This document shows, piece by piece, positions 24,736-33,614 of a stretch of DNA of 42,106 bases (position 1 is the first letter of the stretch; every line of letters starts with the position of its first letter). The DNA is from Marivirga sp. (GTDB lineage Bacteria > Bacteroidota > Bacteroidia > Cytophagales > Cyclobacteriaceae): assembly GCF_024636815.1 (NCBI RefSeq), contig NZ_JAGXGF010000198.1:1-42106 (forward strand), given 5' to 3'. Under the pieces are notes generated by a model that did no database searches, was not told the DNA's origin, and was given only the letters and a program-made list of their open reading frames with translations. The translations under genes were made by a program, and so were the position numbers.

Positions 24736-24763
24736 AAATTAGTATCAATAAAAAAAAATTAAG

Positions 24764-25561
24764 ATGAATTTAAATAATATCCACCAAGAAGCCATAAAAC
24801 TAGTTAAAGAAGTAGGCGAATTCATAAGACATGAATCTGAAAACTTCAATACCGATAAAGTAGAGCATAAGGGTTTTAATGATTTGGTCAGTTATGTCGA
24901 TAAGGAAGCTGAAAAAAGATTAGTAGAAGGATTAGGTGAAATTCTACCCGAGTCAGGATTTATTGCAGAAGAAGGAACTTCAAATAAAAAAGGTGAGGAG
25001 TTTAATTGGATAATAGATCCTTTAGACGGCACCACCAATTTTGTGCATGGATTGCCTGTATTCTCTATAAGTGTGGCTTTACAGCAAAATGATGAGATTG
25101 TATCAGGTATAGTGCTAGAAATCAACAGAGATGAATGTTTTGAGGCAGTTAAAGGAGAGTCTTCTAAATTAAATGGAAAGCCTATTTCCGTTTCGAAAAA
25201 TATAGATTTATCACAAAGCCTAATTGCCACTGGCTTTCCCTATAATGATTTTGATAAGATGGATGATTACTTATCCATTCTAAAATACTTAATGCAAAAC
25301 AGCCATGGATTAAGAAGGTTTGGAAGTGCTGCAGTAGACTTGGCCTATGTTGCATGCGGAAGATATGAAGCCTATTTCGAATACAATCTGAATGCATGGG
25401 ATGTGGCAGCAGGAGCCTTCATAGTGCAACAAGCAGGCGGTAAGGTAAGCCGATTTAATGGTGATGGTGATTACATTTTTGGTAGGGAAATATTATCTTG
25501 CTCTGCAGAAGTATATGAAGAACTATTAACCGTCCTCCAGAACCGATGGAAACACAATTAG
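24764..25561 (+). CDS. suhB: inositol monophosphatase family protein (SuhB-like)
   Basis: The 265-residue enzyme belongs to the Mg2+-dependent inositol monophosphatase family. The two signatures are clear: the metal site with IDPLDGTTNFVHGLP (residues 86-100, preceded by the Glu-Glu of FIAEEGTS), and WDVAAGAFIVQQAGG near the C-terminus. Substrate could be inositol phosphate or another sugar phosphate; SuhB also has an rRNA-transcription role in E. coli, which cannot be assumed here. No exact -7 box is found, but the second 13-bp repeat upstream contains a near match (TTTATTTG). The 3' end overlaps the next gene by 16 bases. Confidence 0.92.
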   Translation: MNLNNIHQEAIKLVKEVGEFIRHESENFNTDKVEHKGFNDLVSYVDKEAEKRLVEGLGEILPESGFIAEEGTSNKKGEEFNWIIDPLDGTTNFVHGLPVFSISVALQQNDEIVSGIVLEINRDECFEAVKGESSKLNGKPISVSKNIDLSQSLIATGFPYNDFDKMDDYLSILKYLMQNSHGLRRFGSAAVDLAYVACGRYEAYFEYNLNAWDVAAGAFIVQQAGGKVSRFNGDGDYIFGREILSCSAEVYEELLTVLQNRWKHN

Positions 25562-26046
25562 AATTAAAAGGTAAAAGAATAAATTTAGGGGCAGGATATT
25601 TAAAATATCCAGATAAAACATTTAGGAAACTTTCTTACTTTTTAGCCGCTGTATGGTTGGTTTTATTATTTGTCTCCATTTTTAAGAAAAATAATGGCTT
25701 ATTTGAAAAAGTAGGGATACCAGCCATATATGCACTTAATGGTATATTTTTCTTTTTTAAAGCTCATTTTGAATTATCCCCTACCTCAAAATACGCTCCT
25801 CACTTTATCATTTCTAAAGATGGATTGAAAACAAAAAGAAGCGTCTTAAAAAAGTCTGAATTCATCAATTGGAATGATGTAAAGAAAATCGAATTAGGAT
25901 ATTATAAAATTGGAATAAAAGATAGAACCGGTTTGCAGTTTTATCCATACACAACTAGAAAGGAAACCTCGATAGAGATTAAAAGAGAAATTGAAAGCAT
26001 TGCAGTCAGCAAAGGAATAGAAGTAGAGAATTTATTAAAAAGATAA
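25546..26046 (+). CDS. membrane protein with a PH-like C-terminal region, unknown function
   Basis: The 166-residue protein starts inside the end of suhB (16-base overlap), so it is likely translated together with it. It has two hydrophobic helices (about 29-46 and 56-75). The C-terminal part (about 85-150) has alternating strands, a WNDVKKIELG motif and a final helix, the pattern of bacterial PH-like domains that follow paired helices. I do not recognise a named family. Function is unknown; membrane sensing or lipid contact would be a guess. The stop codon is inside the left arm of a hairpin terminator. Confidence 0.75.
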   Translation: METQLELKGKRINLGAGYLKYPDKTFRKLSYFLAAVWLVLLFVSIFKKNNGLFEKVGIPAIYALNGIFFFFKAHFELSPTSKYAPHFIISKDGLKTKRSVLKKSEFINWNDVKKIELGYYKIGIKDRTGLQFYPYTTRKETSIEIKREIESIAVSKGIEVENLLKR

Positions 26047-26070
26047 GCCAGTGAGAACCAGCTTATCTTT
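26039..26070. terminator. bidirectional terminator between converging genes
   Basis: The stem AAAGATAAGC (26039-26048) with GCTTATCTTT (26061-26070) has a 12-base loop. It overlaps the stop of the + strand membrane protein and lies 2 bases from the stop of the - strand lipoprotein. A/T runs flank both sides. Confidence 0.85.
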
Positions 26071-26071
26071 C

Positions 26072-26272
26072 TTAAGCTCCTGTACAATTCCAATTCTGTC
26101 CATACTGAGAACCTGTATTCTCCAGGTCATCCTCAAATTCTTGCACTTCTTCAGGCGAACCACAAAAATTTTCCTCCACACCAGTATTGGCTTCAGTACA
26201 GACCACACAGACTTCTACAAGCCCGCATGCTGAAATCATTAAAATCATTAAAAGGGTTGATAGCTTTTTCAT
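26072..26272 (-). CDS. small cysteine-rich lipoprotein
   Basis: This 66-residue product has a short signal peptide ending in a lipobox (ISAC, Cys16), so the mature chain is about 51 residues, lipidated and membrane-anchored. After the lipid cysteine there are four more cysteines, in CVVC (22-25), FC (37) and NC (62). It is acidic overall (EEVQEFEDDLE). The conserved-looking cysteine spacing could bind a metal or form disulfides. No family is recognised. It begins 7 bases after the M28 peptidase stop on the same strand and is probably co-transcribed with it. It is short, but the lipobox and placement support a real gene. Confidence 0.7.
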   Translation of the reverse strand: MKKLSTLLMILMISACGLVEVCVVCTEANTGVEENFCGSPEEVQEFEDDLENTGSQYGQNWNCTGA

Positions 26273-26279
26273 ATCAGTT

Positions 26280-27740
26280 CTATTCTTCGGTTTCTTCTTC
26301 TACTTCATCGATAGTCAATCGTTCTTCTCTGTTCGCAATCTCCCAAGCAGTGTAAAAAACTAAATCTGTTCTCTTTTTTAACAAATCGAATTCAATTTTC
26401 TCCACTGTATCGGTATGCTGATGATAATCAGCATGAGTACCATTAAAATAAAAAATAATAGGAACCCCATTTTTTGCGAAGTTCCAATGATCAGAACGAT
26501 AATAAATTCTATCCGGATGATCTTCCGCATTATATGTATAATCTAATTCCAGTTTTGTATAATTATCATTCATTGCTTCACTGATTTCATGTAGTTCAGT
26601 GGAAATTCTATTGGAACCAATTAGATAAACAAATTCTCTATCGTCTTTATGAACTGAATCTATTCTACCAATCATATCGATATTTAAATTGGTAACTGTG
26701 TTTTCCAATGGAAAAACTGGGTTCTCAGCATAGTGTGCTGAACCTAATAAGCCTTTTTCTTCTCCTGTTACTGGCATAAATAATATACTTCTTTTAGGAC
26801 CATGTCCTGCTTCTTTAGCTTTCACAAAGGCTTCAGCTATTTCCATTACTGCGGTAGTACCTGAAGCATCATCATCTGCTCCATTATAAACTTTACCATC
26901 TTGAATACCAACATGATCATAATGGGCTGTCAACACTATTAATTCATCTTTCTTTTCAGTGCCTTCCAAGTAACCCAATACATTTTCAGTTTCTATAACT
27001 TCAGTATTGATTTCTGCATATAATTCAGCTTTAGCTGTTTCTCCAATTTCCAATTCAGATAAAGATTTTCCGAAGATATCGTCTGCTAATTCTTGATAAA
27101 TTACGACACTAGCGAGTCCATCTTTTGAAGGTTCTGTTCTGGACAAAGAACCGTGGGTTGCATAATATCTACCATAACGCAAAACCATATTCATTCTACT
27201 GCTGTCTTCAGCAAAAACAATGGCTCCCTTTGCTCCTGCTTCTTCAAGAGATTTTAAAACTGGTGTAAATTGACCATCTGCTTTAAAGGCTAAAAACTTG
27301 CCTTCTGCATTAATACCTTCTAAATCTTCTTCCTGAGCTTTGTTTACATAAACAATTTCAATTTCGTTTTTTTCAAAAGGAACATTCGCCCAATAAACCA
27401 TTTGGTCTAGGTTTTTAATGGTTTTCCCATTTACTACCATTTCAGCCTCTCCTCTGTAGGTTTGATATAAATTGAATTTTTGGAAGTAAGAACCATCAAC
27501 TGGTGCCTGTAAACCTAAAGACTCAAAATGATTTTTAATATATTCTGCAGCCATTTTCTGACCTTTTTTCCCAGTTTCTCTTCCTTCTAAAGAATCGGAG
27601 GCCAATAATGTTAAATGTCTTGTTAAATCGTCATCTATAATAGTTTTAGCATACTTTCTTGCTTGCTTTTCCATTACCTGGCCAGATAGCAAACTAACAG
27701 CCAACAAAGTCATGACTAGAGTTGAGAAAAAAGTCTTCAT
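26280..27740 (-). CDS. secreted M28-family zinc metallopeptidase with PA domain
   Basis: The 486-residue protein has a signal peptide (about 1-20, LLSGQ). An inserted PA-like region (about 150-215, AGAKGAIVFAED) lies between the halves of an M28 dizinc aminopeptidase fold. Zinc and catalytic residues are visible: AHYDH, GADDDASG, TGEEKGLLGS, NLNIDMIG and the final His in HADYHQHTDT. M28 enzymes remove N-terminal amino acids from extracellular or periplasmic peptides. It shares its upstream region with gcvP, in divergent orientation, and precedes a small lipoprotein gene by 7 bases. A second, shorter M28 protein is encoded at 35569-36798. Confidence 0.93.
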   Translation of the reverse strand: MKTFFSTLVMTLLAVSLLSGQVMEKQARKYAKTIIDDDLTRHLTLLASDSLEGRETGKKGQKMAAEYIKNHFESLGLQAPVDGSYFQKFNLYQTYRGEAEMVVNGKTIKNLDQMVYWANVPFEKNEIEIVYVNKAQEEDLEGINAEGKFLAFKADGQFTPVLKSLEEAGAKGAIVFAEDSSRMNMVLRYGRYYATHGSLSRTEPSKDGLASVVIYQELADDIFGKSLSELEIGETAKAELYAEINTEVIETENVLGYLEGTEKKDELIVLTAHYDHVGIQDGKVYNGADDDASGTTAVMEIAEAFVKAKEAGHGPKRSILFMPVTGEEKGLLGSAHYAENPVFPLENTVTNLNIDMIGRIDSVHKDDREFVYLIGSNRISTELHEISEAMNDNYTKLELDYTYNAEDHPDRIYYRSDHWNFAKNGVPIIFYFNGTHADYHQHTDTVEKIEFDLLKKRTDLVFYTAWEIANREERLTIDEVEEETEE

Positions 27741-27812
27741 AATTAAGGGTTTAAGGTAAATTTATTTAAATTTTTTACTGTTATGTGAACAAAAATCCTA
27801 AATAATATATTG

Positions 27813-27820
27813 TACTTTTG
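27813..27820 (+). promoter_or_regulatory. -7 box TACTTTTG for gcvP
   Basis: TACTTTTG matches TAnnTTTG and lies 57 bases before the gcvP ATG at 27878. No clear -33 TTG is visible. The leader is too short for a tandem glycine riboswitch, and none of its core sequences is seen. Confidence 0.55.
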
Positions 27821-27877
27821 TGGCACGAAACAGTCCGTGAATATCCAAAATATTTATTAAAGATACTTTCTAATATT

Positions 27878-30790
27878 ATGAAATTAAACCCTCTGTACCA
27901 AGAAAGATTTGATGTGAGGCATAATGCACCGGATAATCAGCAAATATCAGAGATGCTGAAAACGGTAAAAGCCGATTCTTTGGAACATCTTATTGATGAA
28001 ACCATCCCAAAAGCAATACAGCTTAAGAAGGATTTAAACCTCCCTGAAGCACAAACTGAGTTTGAATTTTTAGAGTCGTTCAAGGAAATTGCTCAAAAAA
28101 ATCAAATCTTTAGGTCTTATATCGGATTAGGATATTACAATACTCATACTCCAGGAGTGATTCAAAGAAATATTTTAGAAAACCCGGGTTGGTACACTGC
28201 TTACACTCCGTACCAGGCTGAAATCGCTCAAGGAAGATTAGAAGCATTAATCAATTTTCAAACCATGGTCATTGATTTGACAGGAATGGAAATTGCCAAT
28301 GCATCTTTGTTAGATGAAGGAACTGCAGCCGCTGAGGCGATGAGTATGTTCTATGGATTAAGAAAAGGCAAGAAAAAGTCGGCTAAAGTATTCTTTGTTG
28401 ATGAAAATACATTTCCACAAACCATTGATATTCTAAAAACAAGGGCTAATCCGATGGGAATCGAGTTAAGATTTGCTAATTTATCACAATTAGACGTAAC
28501 TGATTCAGATATTTTTGGATTTTACGCTCAACAAATAAACTTAAAAGGTGAAATCAATGATTTAAAACCAATCATTGAAGCTGCTACAGAATATAATATT
28601 CATTCTACTGTAGGTGCTGATTTATTAGCATTAACCTTAGTAACACCTCCAGGTGAAATGGGGGCTGATTGTGTGGTAGGAACATCACAGCGATTTGGAA
28701 TCCCATTAGGTTATGGTGGTCCACATGCAGCTTATTTTGCAACTAAAGAGGCCTATAAAAGACAAGTGCCAGGTAGAATCATTGGAGTTTCTGTTGATAA
28801 AAAAGGTAACAAAGCCTACAGAATGGCGCTTCAAACCAGAGAGCAACATATTAAAAAGGAAAAAGCAACTTCTAATATTTGCACTGCTCAGGTTTTACTA
28901 GCCATCATGTCAGGAATGTTTGCTGTTTATCACGGACCTGTTGGATTGAAAAAAATTGCAGTAAGAACTCATTCTCTAGCTAAATTATTAGCTAATGGAG
29001 TGAAAGCCTTAGGATATGAAGTATCTAACAAAAATTTCTTCGATACCATCACAGTTCAGCTTGAGTCAGAAAAATTAAGAGAAAAACTGCATTCTATTTT
29101 ATATGAGAGACAAATCAATCTTAATTTAACTGGAACCCATACAGTTTCAATTGCTTTAAATGAAACAACTCGTATTCATGATATAAAAGAATTGATTGAA
29201 ATTTTTGCGTTGGTAGTTGATGAAGATGCTAATAAGTATTCTGTTGAGGATAAAGTTGATTCATTAGAATTAGACTGGCCAAAGCAATTGATACGTGATA
29301 GCAGGTTTATGGAGCATCCGATTTTTAATCAGTTCCATGCTGAGCACGAAATGTTGCGCTACATTAAAAGATTGGAAAATAAAGATCTATCATTGGTTCA
29401 TTCTATGATTTCTTTGGGCTCATGCACCATGAAATTGAATGCAACTGCAGAAATGATTCCAATCACATGGCCAGAAATGGCGTATATTCACCCTTACGCA
29501 CCAAAAGAGCAAGCTTTAGGATACAGGGAAATGTTCATCAAACTGGAGAATATGCTGACTGAAATCACTGGATTTGCAGCAACATCTCTACAGCCAAACT
29601 CAGGAGCTCAAGGTGAGTATGCAGGTTTGATGGTTATCAGAGCCTATCACCAAAGCAGAGGAGATGATCATAGAAATGTCACTATAGTTCCTTCATCTGC
29701 ACACGGAACAAACCCGGCAAGTGCAGTAATGGCAGGTATGAAAGTGATCATTACCAAGTGTGATGACCAAGGAAACATTGATTTAGATGATTTAAAAGCT
29801 AAGGCTGAAGAGTATAAAAATAACTTGGCTGCTTTAATGGTGACTTATCCTTCTACTCACGGAGTTTTTGAGGAAAGTATTCAAGAAATCTGTCAAATAG
29901 TTCATGATAATGGTGGACAAGTTTATATGGATGGTGCTAATATGAATGCTCAGGTTGGCCTAACATCTCCAGCAAATATCGGAGCTGATGTCTGCCATTT
30001 GAACTTACATAAAACATTCTGTATTCCTCACGGTGGTGGAGGACCAGGTATGGGACCAATTTGTGTTGCAGAACACTTAGAAGATTTCTTGCCGGGCAAT
30101 CCTTTAGTACCGACAGGTGGGAACCAAGCTATTACAGCTATTTCTGCGGCACCTTGGGGTAGTGCAAGCATCCTAGCAATTAGTTATGCTTACATTTCTA
30201 TGATGGGTAGCCAAGGGCTTAAGAAGGCTACACAATTAGCCATATTAAATGCCAATTACATTAAAGAAACATTAGCGGATAGTTATCCTGTGCTTTACAC
30301 TAATCAGAAAGGACGCGCTGCGCATGAAATGATTATTGACTGTCGTGCTTTCAAAGATTTTGGCGTTGAAGTAGAGGATATAGCTAAACGATTAATGGAT
30401 TATGGATATCATTCTCCTACCGTTTCTTTCCCTGTTCCAGGCACGATGATGATTGAGCCTACTGAAAGTGAAAGTAAAATGGAATTAGATAAATTCTGTA
30501 CCGCCATGATTTCTATTCGAAAAGAAATTCAAGAAATAGCAGATGGAAAAGCAGATGCTGAGCAAAATGTGTTGAAAAATGCGCCTCATACAATGTCAGT
30601 TGCATTAGCTGAAAAGTGGGAATTGCCTTACTCAAGAGAGAAAGCAGTATTCCCATTAGAATCAGTTCGTCAAAGCAAATTCTGGCCGAGTGTCAGCCGA
30701 ATTGACAGTGCTTATGGAGATAGAAACTTGATGTGCAGCTGTATTCCTGTATCTGAATATGAAGATAATCCCGAAGAAGCTTTAGCATAA
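27878..30790 (+). CDS. gcvP: glycine dehydrogenase (decarboxylating), P protein
   Basis: GcvP is the PLP enzyme of the glycine cleavage system; it decarboxylates glycine and passes the aminomethyl group to the lipoyl arm of the H protein. The protein is a single chain of 970 residues, so the alpha and beta halves found separately in some bacteria are fused here. Visible motifs include [10 protein letters not shown] and [10 protein letters not shown] in the N-half, [15 protein letters not shown], and the PLP-lysine segment [19 protein letters not shown] start at the ATG at 27878 ([11 protein letters not shown]); an in-frame TTG at 27818 lies within the -7 box. T and H protein genes are not in the window. 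It ends at a strong terminator. Confidence 0.97.
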   Translation: MKLNPLYQERFDVRHNAPDNQQISEMLKTVKADSLEHLIDETIPKAIQLKKDLNLPEAQTEFEFLESFKEIAQKNQIFRSYIGLGYYNTHTPGVIQRNILENPGWYTAYTPYQAEIAQGRLEALINFQTMVIDLTGMEIANASLLDEGTAAAEAMSMFYGLRKGKKKSAKVFFVDENTFPQTIDILKTRANPMGIELRFANLSQLDVTDSDIFGFYAQQINLKGEINDLKPIIEAATEYNIHSTVGADLLALTLVTPPGEMGADCVVGTSQRFGIPLGYGGPHAAYFATKEAYKRQVPGRIIGVSVDKKGNKAYRMALQTREQHIKKEKATSNICTAQVLLAIMSGMFAVYHGPVGLKKIAVRTHSLAKLLANGVKALGYEVSNKNFFDTITVQLESEKLREKLHSILYERQINLNLTGTHTVSIALNETTRIHDIKELIEIFALVVDEDANKYSVEDKVDSLELDWPKQLIRDSRFMEHPIFNQFHAEHEMLRYIKRLENKDLSLVHSMISLGSCTMKLNATAEMIPITWPEMAYIHPYAPKEQALGYREMFIKLENMLTEITGFAATSLQPNSGAQGEYAGLMVIRAYHQSRGDDHRNVTIVPSSAHGTNPASAVMAGMKVIITKCDDQGNIDLDDLKAKAEEYKNNLAALMVTYPSTHGVFEESIQEICQIVHDNGGQVYMDGANMNAQVGLTSPANIGADVCHLNLHKTFCIPHGGGGPGMGPICVAEHLEDFLPGNPLVPTGGNQAITAISAAPWGSASILAISYAYISMMGSQGLKKATQLAILNANYIKETLADSYPVLYTNQKGRAAHEMIIDCRAFKDFGVEVEDIAKRLMDYGYHSPTVSFPVPGTMMIEPTESESKMELDKFCTAMISIRKEIQEIADGKADAEQNVLKNAPHTMSVALAEKWELPYSREKAVFPLESVRQSKFWPSVSRIDSAYGDRNLMCSCIPVSEYEDNPEEALA

Positions 30791-30812
30791 TAAATTAGAA
30801 AATATATGAGTA

Positions 30813-30847
30813 AAAAAGCCTTTCAAATTAATTTTGAAAGGCTTTTT
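30813..30847. terminator. terminator between gcvP and the converging dehydrogenase gene
   Basis: A perfect 15-bp stem (AAAAAGCCTTTCAAA 30813-30827 with TTTGAAAGGCTTTTT 30833-30847) encloses a 5-base loop. Flanking A and T runs allow function in both directions. Confidence 0.95.
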
Positions 30848-30868
30848 GTTTTTAGCTATCATGGCTAT

Positions 30869-32077
30869 TTACTGCCCATCAACAAATCCTTGTAAATAGC
30901 TAAACCTTTCTGTCAATTTACCATTTTGAGCAATAGTTGCATTTTTGATAACATCTTCCTTATCATCTCCTAAAAGATGGGGTAATACATTCTCAATTAG
31001 CTCATGACCAAAGCTTTCAGAAGCATCTCTTGGAAGCTCACAAGGTAAATTGTCCACTGCCATAACCGTTATATTACTCTCCTCACTGAATTCTGGTTGA
31101 ATAGTATCAGTAGTTGGATCGTAATCATACACAGGATCTTCTACCGTAGCAGGCTTTTTCGTACTCGGAATGGAACCTTCAATGTCACAAGTTATATCTC
31201 CAATAATCCTTGTTTTAAATTCAGGACGCATAGCATCTTCTTTTGTAAAAAGAACAGGAGCACGTGGATCCCAAAAAGCGCCTGCAATTAGCATATCTGC
31301 AACTTTAGTATATTTAAGGAAGTCGCCCTCGTAAAGACCAGGGTTATCATAGAACTCGTCTCTATTGAATAAACTACCATCCTTTTTCTTATGGTAAGTG
31401 TGACTACTTAACTGAGCAAAAACAGGCCGATCAAACCTTTCATTTAAAAACTCATAAGGTGAAACCTGTAAAATATCCATACCAAACATGACTTCCATGG
31501 CTCCTTTTGCAACTCTTCCGCCACCTGTAATAGCTATTTTGATAGCAGGAAGTTCCACTTTTTTAAATTCTGTTTTCATATCAGCCAAATCAAAGCATTC
31601 ATGTGCTCTTCTAATATTGAAAAGGTTATATCGCTGACCAAATGTCCAGATCGTATTATATGCTCCAACGATTCCTGCAAAACGACCAAAAGCTACAATT
31701 CGCTGATTAGTTTTAGAATCTAGTAAACATTCATAATCTACGAGATTAATCTTTTTTTTCAGAATAGCTTGTAAAAGCTCGCGATTATATTCCTGCTCTT
31801 TAATAGTATGAGAGAAAAAGAAATAGGTTTTTTCAGAAATTAACTTTTCAAGCGGCACTTCTTTTACACCTAAAAGAATATCAGCGTCATTGATATCATC
31901 CACCATTTCAATTTTATGTTGTGAGTATTCTTCAGGTTGAAAAACCCTTACATCACTTTTTTGAACTTTCACATCAACCTTAAATTGATCTGCCACCAAT
32001 TGGCATTGAGCCGGAGTTAAAGGAGATCGTTTATCTACCGGTATTTTGTCTTCTCTTATGATTCCTATTTTCAACAT
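30869..32077 (-). CDS. NAD(P)-dependent saccharopine/alanine dehydrogenase-like enzyme
   Basis: The 402-residue protein belongs to the alanine dehydrogenase/saccharopine dehydrogenase superfamily. It opens with the N-terminal domain motif GIIREDKIPVDKRSPLTPAQ, in which the paired Arg/Lys residues are typical substrate ligands. A Rossmann motif follows (AITGGGRVAKGAMEVM), then GDITCDIEGSIPST, which in saccharopine dehydrogenases contacts substrate and cofactor. Lysine-forming saccharopine dehydrogenase is the best guess, but the reaction cannot be fixed by eye. I start at the ATG at 32077 (MLKIGIIRED); an in-frame extension to 32122 adds 15 residues that do not fit the family. It follows the deoxynucleoside kinase by 74 bases. 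Confidence 0.82.
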   Translation of the reverse strand: MLKIGIIREDKIPVDKRSPLTPAQCQLVADQFKVDVKVQKSDVRVFQPEEYSQHKIEMVDDINDADILLGVKEVPLEKLISEKTYFFFSHTIKEQEYNRELLQAILKKKINLVDYECLLDSKTNQRIVAFGRFAGIVGAYNTIWTFGQRYNLFNIRRAHECFDLADMKTEFKKVELPAIKIAITGGGRVAKGAMEVMFGMDILQVSPYEFLNERFDRPVFAQLSSHTYHKKKDGSLFNRDEFYDNPGLYEGDFLKYTKVADMLIAGAFWDPRAPVLFTKEDAMRPEFKTRIIGDITCDIEGSIPSTKKPATVEDPVYDYDPTTDTIQPEFSEESNITVMAVDNLPCELPRDASESFGHELIENVLPHLLGDDKEDVIKNATIAQNGKLTERFSYLQGFVDGQ

Positions 32078-32151
32078 AAAACTGTAATAATTACAAAATG
32101 GATTATTTCCTAAAGGTATCAATAATAGTGGAGGCTACATTATAAAATAGC

Positions 32152-32799
32152 TTAATGACTTGAGAAAAGTCCGTGCACTTCCGTATCAATTTTACTAACA
32201 ATTAAAGCAAAATCTTCTACGTTATTTAAATAATCCAGTTGATTAACATCAATAATAATAAGTTTCCCAATATCATATTGCTTTACCCAAGCCTCATAAT
32301 GTTTATTTAGATTTTTCAGATAATCAATTCTGATGGTTTCTTCATAATCTCTGCCTCTTTTTTCTATTTGTCCTACTAATTTTGGGATATCAGCACGCAA
32401 ATAAATCAACAAATCAGGTGGAGTGATTACTGGCGACATTGAATCAAATAATTCCAAATAATTATGGTAATCACGATCAGACATATTGCCTTGTTCATGA
32501 AGGTTTTTAGCAAAGACATAACAATCTTCGTAAATGGAGCGATCCTGAACTACAGTATGCTCACTTTCTCTTATTCTCTTTACTTGTTTTAAACGACTAT
32601 TCAAAAAATACACCTGTAGATGGAAAGCCCATTGTTTCATATCACTATAAAAATCCACTAAATAGGGATTATCCTCAACAGCCTCAAACTCAGTTCTCCA
32701 ACCATAATGATGTGATAACTTATTGGCTAATGTGGTTTTGCCGGCACCAATATTCCCAGCTATGGCTATATGTTTTAATTGATTCATTCTGTTTTCCAT
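32152..32799 (-). CDS. deoxynucleoside kinase
   Basis: The enzyme phosphorylates deoxynucleosides for dNTP salvage. The 215-residue protein has the P-loop GNIGAGKTT (residues 15-23), the substrate-site motif VVQDRSIYED (about 83-92) with its DRS triplet, and the LID arginines in EKRGRDYEE (about 152-160). Substrate preference (dAdo/dGuo or dCyd) cannot be decided. Two Met codons are possible starts, at 32799 and 32787 (MNQLKHIAIAG); the second would fit the family's usual short N-terminus. A TACTTTTG box ends 7 bases before the first ATG. It diverges from the TlpA-like gene over 236 bases. Confidence 0.92.
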   Translation of the reverse strand: MENRMNQLKHIAIAGNIGAGKTTLANKLSHHYGWRTEFEAVEDNPYLVDFYSDMKQWAFHLQVYFLNSRLKQVKRIRESEHTVVQDRSIYEDCYVFAKNLHEQGNMSDRDYHNYLELFDSMSPVITPPDLLIYLRADIPKLVGQIEKRGRDYEETIRIDYLKNLNKHYEAWVKQYDIGKLIIIDVNQLDYLNNVEDFALIVSKIDTEVHGLFSSH

Positions 32800-32806
32800 C
32801 TGAGCA

Positions 32807-32814
32807 CAAAAGTA
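32807..32814 (-). promoter_or_regulatory. -7 box TACTTTTG for the deoxynucleoside kinase gene
   Basis: The minus strand reads TACTTTTG, an exact consensus match, 7 bases before the first possible ATG and 19 before the second. If the second ATG is used the leader is short but normal; if the first, the transcript is leaderless. No -33 element is evident. Confidence 0.55.
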
Positions 32815-32940
32815 AAAAATATAAGCTTTTTAACGAGTATGTTTTCTTATATAATCATTGATTTTTTATTCAACCTGAATAGTATAGCTAATAGGGGCAG
32901 GGAATAATGCTGTAATCTTGTATATGTAAACTGTATCTAG

Positions 32941-32973
32941 TTGAAAATCAGAATGAAACGTAATTTAAATTTG
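32941..32973 (+). promoter_or_regulatory. promoter candidate for the TlpA/DsbD-alpha pair
   Basis: TTG (32941-32943) and TAAATTTG (32966-32973) are 22 bases apart, within the Bacteroidota range. The leader to the ATG at 33036 would be about 58 bases. The rest of the 32800-33035 gap shows no gene or strong hairpin. Confidence 0.55.
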
Positions 32974-33035
32974 CAGTCTTCAAATCTTCTTCCGATATTG
33001 TTTTAATCATTGATTAGAATATAAACTTTAAAGAC

Positions 33036-33614
33036 ATGATTTTCAATAGAAAAATTTTCCGACTGTTATATAGCATACTATTATTATCTGCTTGGCTGGT
33101 TAGCAATAATATACATGCACAAAACAAAGATGGATCCTCCATCGAAGGTAAGATGGCACCTGAATTCACACTCCCTGATCTGAAAGGGAATTTGGTAAGT
33201 TCGGAATCCTATAAAGGAAGTTTCTTGGTACTTCATATCGCTACAACCTGGTGTCCATTTTGTAATGCAGAGGCACCACATTTGGAACAACTCAAGCAAG
33301 ATTATAAGAATAAGAATGTAAAGGTACTTGTTATTGATGTAAAAGAACCCAAGGAATTAGTTCAAAATAAGTTGAAAGACCGATTCAACCTCACATTCCC
33401 GGTTTTATTAGATTCAGACGGGTCTGTAGCAGCGAGTTTTGCGCCTGACAATGTTCTGCCCGATCTTGCGCGGGATGAGGTTATGCTGGCATCTAATATA
33501 CTGATTGACCAAGAGGGAAAGATTCAATTCTTTTCCTTGTTGGATTCCCAAAACTTCGATGCTAAACTGGTGAAATTAAAAGCAGAACTCGATGAATTGC
33601 TTGCTGCAGAATAA
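33036..33614 (+). CDS. secreted TlpA/AhpC-TSA-type thioredoxin-fold protein
   Basis: The 192-residue protein has a signal peptide (about 1-29, cleavage near IHAQ), so it acts in the periplasm or at the surface. The thioredoxin fold contains the redox motif WCPFC (about residues 72-76, in HIATTWCPFCNAEAPH), preceded by the peroxiredoxin-like opening GKMAPEFTLPDLKG. TlpA-like proteins reduce disulfides, for instance on cytochrome or copper-site proteins. It overlaps the next gene, a DsbD-alpha-like protein with its own CxxxxC pair, by 23 bases. The two could exchange electrons. No DsbD membrane domain is encoded nearby. Confidence 0.88.
   Translation: MIFNRKIFRLLYSILLLSAWLVSNNIHAQNKDGSSIEGKMAPEFTLPDLKGNLVSSESYKGSFLVLHIATTWCPFCNAEAPHLEQLKQDYKNKNVKVLVIDVKEPKELVQNKLKDRFNLTFPVLLDSDGSVAASFAPDNVLPDLARDEVMLASNILIDQEGKIQFFSLLDSQNFDAKLVKLKAELDELLAAE

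Noticed and set aside
27821-27877. Possible glycine riboswitch before gcvP
   Set aside because: The leader is under 60 bases, too short for even one glycine aptamer with expression platform, and no core motif is visible.
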